A stretch of 64,000 nucleotides of DNA from Apostichopus japonicus (lineage: Eukaryota > Echinodermata > Holothuroidea > Aspidochirotida > Stichopodidae): positions 16,523,577-16,587,576 of the forward strand of contig NC_092582.1 in NCBI RefSeq assembly GCF_037975245.1, in the 5' to 3' direction. Positions 24,401 through 33,477 of this stretch are shown in pieces; position 1 is the stretch's first letter; the number at the start of each line of letters is the position of its first letter. The translations under genes and the position numbers were made by a program. Below the pieces are notes generated by a model. The model did no database searches. It saw only the letters and a list, made by a program, of their open reading frames with translations, and had not been told where the DNA came from.

Positions 24401-27400
24401 GATTGCTTTAATGAAGTTACTTATGGCTATCTATTGATGGATGAGATGTTTGCTCAGATCATTTAAATGATCTAGGTTTCTGTTCTTCATGTCTGTCACT
24501 ATAAAACCGGCGGCGGTCTGATCGTTGTAACGTGGAACAGAATGGATAGTTAAGGTAGTGCGTGTGTGTGTGTGCTTACAACTGCAGTTGATCAAGATTT
24601 AGTCGTGTCGGGTTCGGTTGGGTGAACTCAACATGTAGACTACAATACAGCGACAGCCATGCGGTCTGCAGTGGTTTGACAATTGTAATCGCCCAGTTTC
24701 AACAAACGTAACCAATCGCATGGAAATCATTTGACATGTGACGGAAACGAAGCAGCTGTCTCTTGTAGATGGCAGTTGTTCAGTGTGGGGGAGGGGTGGG
24801 GATGAGGTGGGGGGGTCGATCGATTGGTTGTATGATCATGGTTTCAAACAGTCAAGCACAGTAATTGTGACAGGTTTTTGTAACCACTGAACATAGCATT
24901 CAGTATATATAATTATGTATTTTTGTATTACATGTGTCTCTACGCTGTCCCATTTGTACTCACAGTCAATTTGCATATTTGGCTGACATAGAATCAGCAT
25001 TGCACTACTCTTTACGCCTGGAGGTGTCGTCCCGCAGAGAGATAAAAGGAGAACAACTAACCGCTTTACGGAATTATCTGTCAGTTCTTAACAAGGTTGG
25101 TTTACCCCCTACTTTTGAGGCTCTATACTACCACATAAAATAAATAATGTTATTAGATATATTTTGATGTTTCTTTGCACTTTTTTTATTTTTTTTATTT
25201 ATTCGGTCAGCTGTTGGAGATCATTTGAAACAAAAAAGAACAGGTGAACAATTGAAAATGTTTTTGAGAAACTATAACTTTCCAGTTCACCTTACTTGCC
25301 TCGTGGGTGGTATTTAAAAAAAAAATAACAAAAATAACAAAATTATTAATCCTATTACACGTTTTGTTCCAAAGTATTTGTCATTATGACACTGGCAACA
25401 TTGTGAAGTTTTTTGATAAATATAGCATTAAAAAGCTTGTAGTGTTAAAAGTATGTTAAAAGTATGAACAATTTTCATACTAGCTCCAAAACCTGAATAA
25501 ATCAAGTAACGTAACAAAATGGCTAAAATGTTGTTTGAGACAGTCGTGTCATTGTTGATATTTCCATTCATCATGTATTTCTGGTATCTTTACAAAAGCG
25601 TAACCATGGAGATAAAACAAAATTTTTTCTATAATTCGATTAAAGTTTGCCTGTTTACTTGACCAGTCAATGTATGGATGATGCCGTAAACTTCTTCAAA
25701 AAAAAGTGTCTTGCTTGTATTTATTATTTTGGCTTTTAATAACAACAAACGATACCAGTATTTCTTTACGTTCATATTTTTCTACTGTTCGCAGTATTTT
25801 CCCGCGAGAGCTCCCGTTGCCGAGTTCCTGAGTAATATCGATCAGAAGTTACAAGGTGCCTCTTGGTTGGATGGGATCCCCATCGAAACATGGCTGAGTC
25901 TGATACATTCAGAGAAGGTATTCTCATATCCATACGGATTGATTGATTGATTGTTTGATTGATTGATTGTTTGTTTGATTGAGTGTTTGTTTGTTTGATT
26001 GATTGATTGTTTGTTTGATTGATTGATTGTTTTGTTTATTTGTTTGTTTGATTGATTGTTTATTTGTTTGTTTGATTGTTTATTTGTTTGTTTGATTGAT
26101 TGTTTATTTGTTTGTTTGATTCTTTGATTCTTTGATAGATTGATTGATTGTTTGTTTGATTGATTGATGTTTTTTTGATTGATTGATTGTTTGTTTGTTT
26201 GTTTGATTGATTGATTGATAGATAGATTGATTGATTCTATGCTATCGTGATCATCTTTTATGGCTGATAATAACTTGAAATTTTATTCATAAAAATAGTT
26301 GTGTGTAAACTCTGAAAAAAGTGATGTGGGTATGTAAGGGCTGCATGAAAACCGACCCTGAATGTTGCAATCGCCTCAGATAGAAGTCACCATAGTTTGT
26401 ACCGGTAGTAATCACTTCAAAGTAGTAACCGTTTCAGTGACTAGGTTAGTTCTGGATTGCAGTGACCTTGGACAGTGGAATGTACTGGGACCTCAGACAG
26501 TGTAGTGAGATTCATCCTAGTAGTACCAGTAGTAATCACTTCAGGTAGTAACCGTTTCAGTGACTAGGTTAGTTCTAGATTGCAGTGACCTTGGACAGTG
26601 GAATGTGCTAGGATCTCAGACAGTGTAGTTAGAGTTATCCTAGTAAGTACTGGTAGTAAACACTTCAGGTAGTAACTGTTGCAGTGACTGATTAGTGCTG
26701 GATTGCAGTGACATTGGACAGTGGAATGTGCTAGGACCTCAGACATTGTAGTGAGATTTAACCTAGTAGTACTGGTAGGAAACACTTCAGCTAGTAACCG
26801 TGATAGTGATAACTAATTGAAGTTCCGATTGCGTTGAGTTTGTGCCAGTGGGATTTCTCTATTATCGCAGTAAAGTTGTGGTAATATTTACCCGAGTTTG
26901 TACTAGTAGCAATTAATTTCAAGTAGCAACCACCGTTAGTAGTGACTCAACTTAAAGATATGAAGACTGAATATTCTACCTAAAGGAACTCTTTCTAAGG
27001 CATTGAGATTGTTTTATCACAGTATTTTTTTTCTCATTATTTTCTCTTTTATTTCATTTCCCAGACATCTGGATGGCTTCCTGCAGAGCAGAACTGGATT
27101 GGATGCAAGGGGAGCTCAAAATCCTTCAGAGGATACCCTTGTTCTCTCTGGACGTTATTCCACACGCTAACTGTCATGCAGGCCGAGATTGACAAAACGA
27201 GTAAGAACGTTGCTTCCAACAGACATTTTATCTCTGAAAAGTGCATGGTTCTTATATTGCAAAAACTTGTTTTCAAACAGTTTCAACGTTTTCTTCAACA
27301 AGTGTTATTAAGAATATTTCACTAACGATCGTTCACTTGATTATAGATTTCGCTTTAGTTTACTTTGATGTAAAATTGGTTTGTTTTTTTGTTGTTGTTG

Positions 27401-29773
27401 AAGCATTACAACATCGACCCTCTTTGTTTCCACGTCAGTTTTGTGTCGTTAGTGTAGGTAGTTAATGAGTCTTTCTAATTGATCGTTAGTACTGTCTCAC
27501 AAGGCCTAGTATTATTGTTAATTCTCAAAAAAATATTATTTTACCTTGACCAAAATCTTTTTTAAAATTAGCTGGATTTTGTTGGCCGAGATAATTACCT
27601 TCCACACGCAAACAGGTGATATTTATTAGGTTAATAAACATTGTTAGAAGTAACAATGGATGTTAACCAATCCCAATGCATAGAAATGTTTCTCACATTT
27701 CAAGGTAAATTATCAACATGAAGTAGCATAGACCTACCACACTGTTTTAATAGGTGTTCCCATGCCTAGCCTAATCTGCATATAACAATATGGACAGAAT
27801 TTGTATATTTTTATCCAGTGAAATTATCAACATGAAGTAGCATAGACCTGCCACACTGTTTGAATAGGTGATCCCATGCCTAGCCTTATCTGCATATAAC
27901 AATATGGACAAAATTTATATATTTTTTATCCAGGGAAATATCTAATAACTGACTGATTGTACGATCATGAAGAAGAGAGATGAAAAAAAAAACACACATA
28001 TATCAGTGTATTGATATTGAAAAGTCAATTAGATTTGATGGGTTGTGGCCTTCATGTTATATTCACGTCCACCTTCAACAAACAATTGGGGCTCAAGTTA
28101 AGCACATTTATTCAAAGCAGGAGCAGATTCAGAGAGTGGCGGCCCGAGGGGCCTGGCCCTCCTCTTCTGAAATGTTTCCTTTGGACTCTAAAAGTTAACT
28201 GCAAGCATAAGTTTACTCAAAACAAAGTCACGTATTGGAAATAAATTTAGCACTTTTTTTTTTGTGCAGACATTCCTTACTTTTACTGATCTTTTCATTT
28301 ACAACGCTGTTTCGGTGATGATTTTGGTATCTCAGGCTCCCTCCCCCACCCCCCCCTCCCTCTTCCAAGGAATCCTGGATCACCCACTGCGTAAGATATA
28401 TGCATATTCATGTTGCCTACACAATAAGCAGACCACACCTGATCGAACAGCAGAGAAAAAGTTGAAAAAAATATTCAACCTGCTATAAATTATTCAGTAT
28501 GCACGTTCATGTTGACTAGCAACTGCGGGGTTTAACGTTTTGCATTTGCCTTCTTTGACAAACTGAAAAAAGTACCACCATAAAGCAGTTTCAAGCAAAG
28601 AAAACTTTGGCCATGGTGGAGATGGGGTGGGGGGGCATGCCCTATCCCGTGAGACCCCTCTCTAGGGCAACAAGTTTGACAGCAAATTGTATTTTCTATT
28701 TCAGGCCAAGGCATTGGTTCCAACTGCACATGCAATAATAGGGTGAACACTGTCATTACTGCAAAACCTTGATTTATGGCTTCAGTTCTGACCTAATGTT
28801 TCCTATTTCATGAAACATTGAAACGATAAATATGACTTGCATTATATGCTTGATGACATGAATTTCAGATTTGTATTACGAATTCAAGAAAAGTCTTTAC
28901 CAAGAACAAAAGAAGATTGAAACAAAAATCGTATAGTCCTCTAACCTTTTATCGGCGTAGAGTTTATTAGCAAAGTGTCATCAATATGAAATGTGATATG
29001 TGGTTGTGTTCATATCATTTGACCTGACTCTGAAACTACTACAGACACTTTGAATACTCGGTCACATCTGTTCTTCAAATTTGTTAAGCCTTTTAAATGA
29101 TCTTCTGTTGCTATATTTGATCGTCCCTTGTATTTTTTATTTTTCCTTTCCAGATCCCAAGAGTAACAGTCTCGAAGTCCTACGCACCATGAGAGCCTAC
29201 ATCATCAATTTCTTCAGCTGCGTAGAGTGCGGCGAAAACTTTGAGAAGGAGAGCACCAACATACTGACTGAGGTCTCGGACCTGGACAGCGCCATCCTGT
29301 GGCTGTGGAGGACCCACAACAGGGTCAACGGGAGACTGAGAGGGGAAGAGACAGAGGATCCGAGCTTCCCCAAGAAACAATTCCCACCTCCCTCCTTGTG
29401 TCATAAATGCGGAGAAGACGGCTCGTGGGACGAGGGCGAGGTGTTAGCCTACCTGAAAGCCAGGTACAGCGCGGTCCGTCTGAATCTGACAGGCCTGGTG
29501 CCGTTCAACGGCAGACAGCCCCACCCGCGGGAGATCCAGAAGAGGGGCCTCAATCCGCAGAACGTACGTGCGGAACTGGTGAACCGAGTCAAGCAGCGGA
29601 GGTACAGCGCGGAGGCCGGGGGGGCCAAAAACTTCAGCGTCTTAGGGGTGACGATGTTCGACGTGAGCATCTGCCTGGTGCTCAACGTCTGTTGCGTGGG
29701 ATTAGTCCTCGTGGTCTATCTGGTGTTCTTCAGAAGACGGAAGTTGAAAGGTTGTTATCCATGTCTGCCGTAG
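379..29773 (+). CDS. QSOX1: Quiescin sulfhydryl oxidase (QSOX1-like), 5'-truncated, 10 exons
   Basis: Spliced CDS: 379-479, 4667-4712, 16538-16631, 20004-20103, 22611-22762, 23702-23893, 24966-25095, 25795-25917, 27065-27200, 29154-29773. The exons sum to 1694 nt: 2 nt of a split codon, 563 codons and TAG. All junctions are AG/GT and all phases agree. QSOX couples disulfide formation in secreted proteins to reduction of O2 to H2O2, using two thioredoxin domains fused to an FAD-binding Erv domain. Seen here: the end of Trx1 (AAIDCADD), Trx2 without a CxxC, the linker (YLADIESALHYSLRLEV), the Erv domain (WIGC...GYPCSLW, the active CxxC CVEC, WLWRTHNRVNGRL, then CHKC), and a 23-residue membrane segment before a basic tail. 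NAS and NLT are possible glycosylation sites. The signal peptide and the Trx1 CGHC must lie upstream of the window. Family identity is secure from residue-level resemblance to vertebrate QSOX1. The choice of QSOX1 over QSOX2 is only nominal. Confidence 0.95.
1437..1808 (-). mobile_element. TTAA-flanked MITE, copy 1
   Basis: Bounded by TTAA at 1437-1440 and 1805-1808. The termini AGGGTGTGAAGACTCGC and AGGCATTGAAGACTCGC (reverse complement of the right end) form imperfect inverted repeats. The interior matches, in reverse orientation, the copies at 51444, 53731 and 57354. It has no coding capacity. TTAA duplication is typical of piggyBac-class transposition, so non-autonomous piggyBac-like is an inference. 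Confidence 0.82.
2373..2624. repeat. Foldback (long inverted repeat) element
   Basis: The left arm (2380 to about 2468) and right arm (about 2530 to 2617) are near-perfect reverse complements. GTAGCTTAC mirrors GTAAGCTAC, and CATATGCAGTAGTATGT mirrors ACATACTACTGCATATG. The spacer is flanked by a G run and a C run. It can form a hairpin with arms of about 85 bp and looks like a palindromic MITE. Confidence 0.75.
4667..4712 (+). CDS. QSOX1: QSOX 46-bp exon: end of Trx1
   Basis: Acceptor ccctttag, donor AAAG|gtaaat. Encodes EFPPRAKNGSGVPYK plus one base. It aligns with the FFKAFTKNGSGAVFPV stretch of vertebrate QSOX1. It is a very small exon between introns of 4.2 and 11.8 kb, but phase and homology make it secure. 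Confidence 0.88.
4735..5085. repeat. Tandem repeat, about 100 bp x 3, degenerate
   Basis: Three diverged units, each containing a GTCATACAGT.GGC motif (about 4784, 4877, 4983), then an AGGTTATAATGTTATAAA-like stretch and CTGACTGTGGGCC.TACC. Confidence 0.7.
8687..8833 (-). mobile_element. tRNA-derived SINE, copy 1
   Basis: Read on the - strand, it starts with a tRNA-like head GCGTCCATAGCC and a RNA polymerase III A box, with a B box GGTTCGAATCC. A short unique body and a (TA)n tail at 8687-8710 follow. It is the same family as 60343-60542. An extra base in the A-box region and substitutions show it is an old copy, not a functional tRNA. Confidence 0.82.
9215..9628. repeat. Direct repeat of about 100 bp, spaced 310 bp
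   Basis: The block beginning TATAGCCGA.AGGTAATAGC at about 9217 recurs at about 9527, with the same downstream order (ATGGTTACC, then ATTATC.CCGAAATC). The spacer is unrelated. The duplication may be local or may mark the ends of an unknown insertion. Confidence 0.65.
11049..11612. repeat. 39-bp minisatellite, about 14 copies
   Basis: The unit reads AGCAGGAAAGAAGTGGACTA then GGGTGTGAATTACTGTAAA. Unit starts fall at about 11062, 11102, 11142, 11181, 11221, 11260 and so on to 11584. Two units carry an extra ACAAGT insertion. Unit-to-unit divergence is low, so the array is young. Confidence 0.92.
13097..13338. mobile_element. hAT-type MITE with 8-bp target duplication
   Basis: The terminal inverted repeats are CAGGGGTGAGCAACCT on the left and the reverse complement CAGGGGTGGGCAACCT on the right. 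The flanks are a perfect 8-bp duplication GCTTAAAG at 13089-13096 and 13339-13346. The 242-bp element has no open frame. CAGGGGTG-type ends and 8-bp duplications are hallmarks of hAT elements. Confidence 0.92.
13885..14270. repeat. Tandem duplication, about 170 bp, two copies plus a fragment
   Basis: Blocks run from an ATC.GGCTAACA motif through CAGGCCTTCTGTACCC and CTAGAGAGTA to a G-rich tail. They begin near 13890 and 14060, and a shortened third begins near 14208. Confidence 0.72.
16538..16631 (+). CDS. QSOX1: QSOX exon: Trx1/Trx2 junction
   Basis: Acceptor cttttcag, donor GCCAA|gtgagc. Encodes GGRDGTKLREELIRYVMSQP and about ten further residues, the last helix of Trx1 (compare LRERLIDALE in vertebrates). 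The last codon is completed as Asn by the next exon, making an NAS sequon across the junction. Confidence 0.9.
16680..18240. repeat. 44-bp minisatellite, over 30 copies (1.5 kb)
   Basis: The core unit is CATACAATGCTATGATAGCA then TCTATACAATACTTAAGTATCAGC (44 bp). It is regular to about 18040, then degenerate to about 18240. GCTATGATAGC in each unit is palindromic around its centre base. Two sub-types (TTTAGTAGCAGCC and TTAAGTATCAGCC) are grouped, the second in the right half. Open frames across it are by-products of the repeat. Confidence 0.95.
18590..18905. other. Unidentified block open in several frames
   Basis: On the - strand, about 18597-18753 reads MDSLRSISRTSIMGV... MGTSTAVDVMEIAKHVMDRH to a stop. 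On the + strand 18599-18784 and 18723-18905 are also open. The - strand frame looks protein-like, and the block may be a fragment of a retrotransposed or transposon gene. I cannot identify it and see no splice sites. Confidence 0.3.
19529..19700. repeat. 42-bp minisatellite, 4 copies
   Basis: The unit is AAGGAAAGAATTGACTCGGT followed by a GACTCTGGGTC.TATCGATC part. Because 42 is a multiple of three, the array is open on both strands (+ strand repeat RKELTQYDSGSYRS). There is no evidence it is translated. Confidence 0.88.
20004..20103 (+). CDS. QSOX1: QSOX exon: start of Trx2
   Basis: Acceptor ccttgacag, donor GCAGAG|gttagt. Encodes NASDVINLHPRVQDLD then AAVFMIFEGLESMLGAE, matching the YLALIFEKGGSYLGRE strand of the redox-inactive second thioredoxin domain. 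Confidence 0.92.
20261..20323. repeat. 21-bp repeat, 3 copies
   Basis: Three exact-length units of the form TGTCCCxTTCGTGGACAGAG plus one base, end to end. Each has complementary GTCC and GGAC arms. Confidence 0.85.
21828..22520. repeat. Tandem repeat, about 270 bp x 3
   Basis: Units start near ATCAAG.AAAACAAAAAC (about 21833, 22106, 22370) and share GATGACATCATC.ACTC, GCCAGATGCATTC, a CTACGAGGAT.TGG segment and ACTGGAATATCCCTTTAAT. The second unit has a 17-bp deletion, and the third breaks off after the GAGGATGTGG segment. Confidence 0.85.
22611..22762 (+). CDS. QSOX1: QSOX exon: Trx2 core
   Basis: Acceptor attctttcag, donor TTGATTGC|gtgagt. Encodes VILDLCEMEDLSKQIFRIQN through TLPSVLVWKEDGKPTELI. 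TLPSVLV is the cis-Pro region of Trx2 (compare DFPSCYLL). No CxxC is present, as expected for this domain. Confidence 0.93.
22763..23701. other. QSOX intron (0.9 kb)
   Basis: AT-rich with a C-rich patch at 23205-23260. Its right part (from about 23395) is the left copy of the segmental duplication that continues past the next exon. Confidence 0.7.
23702..23893 (+). CDS. QSOX1: QSOX exon: Trx2 end and charged linker
   Basis: Acceptor tttttattcag. The donor taken is CAAACAAA|gttagt. An earlier GT after AACAACAAG (at 23877) would leave phase 0, but the next exon needs two bases to complete Asn before QFAYLAD, so the later donor is chosen. Encodes ESPTREGFGTAIREYYLKHK followed by a Lys/Glu/Ser-rich low-complexity linker. 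A decayed duplicate of its 3' part lies at 24311-24376. Confidence 0.88.
23894..24965. other. QSOX intron (1.1 kb)
   Basis: Consists mostly of the right copy of the segmental duplication with the exon relic, then AT-rich sequence and a G-rich patch at 24785-24815 before the acceptor. Confidence 0.7.
24311..24376 (+). pseudogene. Decayed partial copy of QSOX exon 23702-23893
   Basis: The in-frame reading GERLIGKTTGENTKVFNQTK parallels GEGELITKTSGENNKVSNQT of the real exon, and a GT still follows at the matching donor position. The 5' half with the acceptor is gone, and an in-frame stop lies just upstream, so it is unlikely to be spliced in. Confidence 0.75.
24966..25095 (+). CDS. QSOX1: QSOX exon: helix-rich linker (psi-Erv), first part
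   Basis: Acceptor gtactcacag, donor AACAAG|gttggt. Encodes QFAYLADIESALHYSLRLEV then GEQLTALRNYLSVLNK, one of the best-conserved QSOX stretches (vertebrate YMADLESALHYILRIEV). Confidence 0.96.
25096..25794. other. QSOX intron (0.7 kb)
   Basis: AT-rich; nothing recognisable apart from A and T runs. Confidence 0.7.
25795..25917 (+). CDS. QSOX1: QSOX exon: helix-rich linker, second part
   Basis: Acceptor ctgttcgcag, donor GAGAAG|gtattc, phase 0 on both sides. Encodes YFPARAPVAEFLSNIDQKLQ through IPIETWLSLIHSEK, aligning with YFPGRPLVQNFLHSVNEWL. Confidence 0.93.
25935..26235. repeat. TTGA/TTTG tetranucleotide microsatellite
   Basis: About 300 bp of mixed GATT and GTTT units starting just after the exon donor at 25918. 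Confidence 0.95.
26400..26790. repeat. 122-bp tandem repeat, 3 copies
   Basis: GGACAGTGGAATGT recurs at about 26470, 26593 and 26715, each followed by CTCAGACA.TGTAGT and AGTAGTAC..GTAG. The flanking sequence to 26960 is a weaker echo. Confidence 0.85.
27065..27200 (+). CDS. QSOX1: QSOX exon: start of Erv/ALR domain
   Basis: Acceptor tttcccag, donor AAAACGA|gtaaga. Encodes WIGCKGSSKSFRGYPCSLWT then LFHTLTVMQAE. The GCKGS...RGYPCSLW block with its cysteine pair and the LFHTLT helix are Erv-domain signatures around FAD. Confidence 0.96.
27201..29153. other. Last QSOX intron (2.0 kb)
   Basis: Holds one 117-bp tandem duplication and short C-rich or G-rich patches at 28340-28365 and 28620-28640. 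No exon is seen. Confidence 0.7.
27705..27935. repeat. 117-bp tandem duplication
   Basis: TTATCAACATGAAGTAGCAT occurs at about 27709 and 27826, and both copies run through CCCATGCCTAGCC to TTTTTATCCAG with few differences. Confidence 0.9.
29154..29773 (+). CDS. QSOX1: QSOX terminal exon: Erv active site, membrane anchor, stop
   Basis: Acceptor tttccag, stop TAG at 29771-29773. It contains the catalytic FAD-proximal CVEC (29219-29230), WLWRTHNRVNGRL (His/Asn FAD contacts), and CHKC (29399-29410). A hydrophobic span is encoded at 29663-29731, followed by RRRKLKG and a short tail. The exon is much richer in G+C and CpG than the other QSOX exons and the flanking introns. Long open frames in other registers over this exon are overlaps, not genes. 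Confidence 0.96.
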
Positions 29774-31022
29774 AACTGCTCACGAGTTGCTCGCGAGGTT
29801 TTTGTAAAGGGTGAAATAGTCGATACCAAATTTTTCGTAATTCACATATGCGGGAGATATGTTTAATTCGGGTTGTGAATCGATTCTCTCCACGAACGGG
29901 TAGGGAAGTTGCAGCTGCCCGACTGGCTGCACTGGCTGTGAGTCTGTCCAGAGGTTCTTCTTGGTTGATGTTCACAGCCCATCTAAAGTGCCTGGTTTTT
30001 GAATAGCTCCCTCATTTGACTTGCAGCATTCTCCACCCACGCTCACGAGGTTGTTAGATTTCAAAAGTTGGAGGTAGAATTAAGGTGTTCGGTTTAAGAA
30101 ATAGTTTTTAATCATGTTCACTTAAACATGGGTGCATTTCTTTTTGAACAGTCATGGATTATCTTTGTTCCCAATCAGAACTCTGTGGTTAAAAGACTTA
30201 AGGCGCAGTTGATGATGTTTGGAGAGAAGAACGAATGCAATAATAAGGCCTGGAAGGTAAATAGGCTCTGAGGTCGTCTGTAGGCCTCAAATCGAGAGAG
30301 AACGGACAAGGGCTCATTGCGAATCTCAATGAACCAATTCCTATTCCACAAATTTATGATGTAGGTTATTTTCTAATATTGAAAGGAGGCTTACTAGTTT
30401 GAACCATGTCTGCTAAATACAGATTCATTCTTTTTTTGTAGCAATCATGGATAACTTAATTTTTTTTGTGGTAAAAGTAAGTCATATTCAATGTTGTGTG
30501 TGTGTAGGTGGATGATGCAATACTCAGGCCTGGAAGACAGATTGACTTAACAAGGGAAACAAGCATTTTGATGGGTAGAATGTCGTTTAAAGCAAAAGCA
30601 TTGATGGGTCAAGTACTATGGGACTTCCAGGCTCACTTTACGTATATTCTTATACCACATTTTATTCAAGGGTACAGCAGATTCTGAGAGTTGAAGTATA
30701 AACCGACGTGACAAAATTTGTGACGGGCAAACAAAACAAAAATAATCATAATAATGTGAACTCTCAACTTCATAGCTATGTTCTGTTGTTGAGATATATA
30801 AATATTTGCAATTTAAATACACATTTAAATACACATTTAAATACACAATCCATAGCCTGTGGTGTTATACATGGTCTACGCTGCAGTATTTCTCAAGATT
30901 GAAGTGTTTCTGTTTGAAGGAAAATGAATACAAAATCTCCCTTTCCCTTTTAACAAGAATTACAAATAGACTTTAGTCATATCTATTGAACACTGCAGTA
31001 CTATATATCCATTAGAAACTAC

Positions 31023-31023
<1 letters not shown>

Positions 31024-31064
<41 letters not shown>

Positions 31065-31092
31065 ATATATATATATATATATATGTATATAG

Positions 31093-31120
<28 letters not shown>
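31024..31120. repeat. (TA)n microsatellite
   Basis: Nearly pure TA dinucleotides broken by a few TGTA units, ending in a short CA run. Confidence 0.95.
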
Positions 31121-31128
<8 letters not shown>

Positions 31129-31850
31129 TTATGTCACACCCAGATGGACACTTTTTAACTGTTGTTTATAGGTTATTTCTTGTCAGACATCTAGGCACTC
31201 GTAAGGACAGTATTGCAGTATGAATAGCCTGTGCTTCTATTACTGTAGATAAAGGTTTGGAACTGTTCATACTGTCAGTAGGAGTGCTTTGAAGCATGAT
31301 GACCGGGAAGAGTATAAAGTGGTATTAAGCATTAGAAAGTTGTCTACTGGCTAATATAGACATCATTCAGACGAAACTGTTTATTCATTAAACAAAATGG
31401 TTTATTCATTCACTCAAATTACATAAACATTAGTGAGAATGCTTAATTTCACGTACTTGTGGAAAATACATCATGTATTCTTCCACATCTTTTCGTACTT
31501 AAAGCTTTACTTACTTTTACGTTACTTCAAAGGGTGGTAGATTAATTTTGCAGAAAAATGTTGATGAGAATTTATATCATAGTTTTAAAGTAAAATTGTA
31601 ACGTAAGGTTGTTTTTACTGCATATGGAGAAGTAGATTTCATTGAATTTTAAATTGAATCTTGAACTTTGGATAAGGAGAAAAAGTGTGTGTGAAAGTGT
31701 GTCATTAGAGCAAAATGTTTGTCAGAATTTGATGTTTTCTTCGTTTAGTTTGTCTCTGGTTTGTTTAGTTTAGTTGCTGTGTGTTTTTGTGTTTTTTTTT
31801 GTTTTTGTTTATAAGAATTTCACATGACTGCTCATATTGGGTCCATACAG

Positions 31851-31940
31851 AGGTCATATAAGTTCATGCAAAGGAGAGGTCGACATTTCATTCGACAGCA
31901 ATTAGCTAAACTCGTCACTGTAAATGTGAATGATAAGAAC
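31851..31940 (+). other. Exon-like open segment, unassigned
   Basis: 90 nt, open in phase 0 from acceptor ccatacag to a strong donor AAC|gtaagt, reading RSYKFMQRRGRHFIRQQLAK and ten more residues. The acceptor has a poor pyrimidine tract. No partner exon or known protein is recognised. It might be an alternative 3' exon of QSOX or chance. Confidence 0.2.
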
Positions 31941-33477
31941 GTAAGTAGTTTTAACTATATTTACTTTTGTCTTTAACATTAACAGGAGTAAAACTTATTT
32001 AATCAAGAGTGAGATTTTATTATTACCCAAAAGATGGGAGGTAGGAGAGACAATGGCAAGGGTTGCGGGGGGGGGGGGGAGGGGGGTTAGGGAGGTGGCT
32101 GAAGCAGGGGGAAAAACAAAATTGGTGAAAAACATTATATTCTGGTCTTTTCATATATAAACAGGTAGGCGGAGGGGAAGGACTTTTGAGAGGAAAGTGG
32201 TTATGCAGCTATTAAATGTTGTTAGCCATCAATATTCAATTGGTTATTGGTTTGATGTGTAAGCAATATGTATTTTAACATATATGTAAACTGTATTTTA
32301 CAAAGTAATACTACTAGAAAGTTCCCTAAGAAGGAGGTTGGTCTATATTGAGCCTTTGGTTCATATGAACGTAAAACCTGATTCTAGTATGTATCTTACT
32401 ATTTTCTGATATTTTGGTCAGTTCGTTCTTTGACATTTTTTGTTGTTGAGATTTTAGAAGAATTACCATACCTGAGTTAAGAGCTTCCATCCAAAGTTAC
32501 GAATTATTCAAGCTTATCTCAAGAAATGAAATATTCTAGTTGGGTTCATATTGCCGAAACTTGCCACATTAATGTTAAACAGTGCGGCTATATTGTATGC
32601 AGCAAAACTATTAAAAAAAGGGGAAATTGTTATTTTAATCAATTTTAGATTCATTCAAGTTTTAACGTGACTTAAGCACTTGCTAGTATATATGTTCAAA
32701 ATTCGTGAGAACAATACAGGTGAACTTTTAAAAGGAAAGTTGAGAGAAATATTTTACATTTGATAGATGGAAAGAAGAACATAGTGTAACCATTCCGGGG
32801 AAATTTTTGCATTCAATTCCGATATGTAAACTCGTTTTCCAGATATCAACATTTGACATTGACACTTTTGTCAGCAGAAGCTAACTCGAAGCCAACAAGT
32901 GTGTTGTCATAGAAGCACAGTATAAAACAATTTTTTTTTACATTTTTCTGCTAAATTTAACTTTACAAAATTGAAATTTTAAAGTTTGGAAAGCAACTGG
33001 GTACGAATATACCGCAGTCGCATGTAAATTGTTAACTTCACATCCTCTTTGTGTAAAGTTCCAATCCTATCCAATCTAAGGTCAAAACAATAGAGTGAAA
33101 AATAAGGTAAAACAAAACATTTTGCCGTCAGTGTGCAAGTTAGACGACATCACACATGTTTGATTGAAGTTATCTTGTGGTACAAAATGACAATTTCACA
33201 ATTTTTCTAGATTTTAAAAATTAGGTGGAGTAATTGGATGCAAATTTTACATGAATGCTTAGATTGTGTACCTCTGTCAACAGTCAATTGTTTTGTTTTT
33301 TCGTTTTTTCATTTTTTCGTCAGAAATTTCAGCCAACAAGATGTGCATTTGGAATGTTTAGGATCAATTATTTACCTGCAATGGACCAAACATTATGTTT
33401 TCATTTATTCTGGACTGAGCTTTAAGTATAAATTTTGAGTTTTCTCAGTATGAAGAAACGAAATGGACAAAAAGATG

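Larger units (their letters stand above)
23395..24600. repeat. Tandem segmental duplication spanning a QSOX exon
   Basis: Sequence from 23395 to about 24110 is repeated, with deletions, from 24121 to about 24600. Matching landmarks: GAGTAAATGCTAC at 23417 and 24140, the exon 3' end at 23893 and 24376, CTATAAAA.CCGG at 23971 and 24499, and GGATAGT.AAGG near 24053 and 24544. The shrinking offset (723, 483, about 528) shows a 240-bp loss in the right copy. Confidence 0.8.
25918..27064. other. QSOX intron (1.1 kb)
   Basis: Left part is a TTGA/TTTG microsatellite, middle part a 122-bp tandem repeat. The last 250 bp are unremarkable. Confidence 0.7.

Noticed and set aside
29407-29814. 135-residue Arg/Gly-rich + strand frame and - strand frames over the same DNA
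   Set aside because: They overlap the terminal QSOX exon in other registers; GC-rich coding DNA often leaves such open frames.
30151-30600. Exon-like segments SWIIFVPNQNS...KAWK and VDDAILRPGRQIDL (the latter resembling an AAA-ATPase RPGR motif)
   Set aside because: The two segments are diverged copies of one non-coding repeat (both contain TCATGGAT..., GTGGT.AAA and CAGGCCTGGAAG), so the motif is chance.
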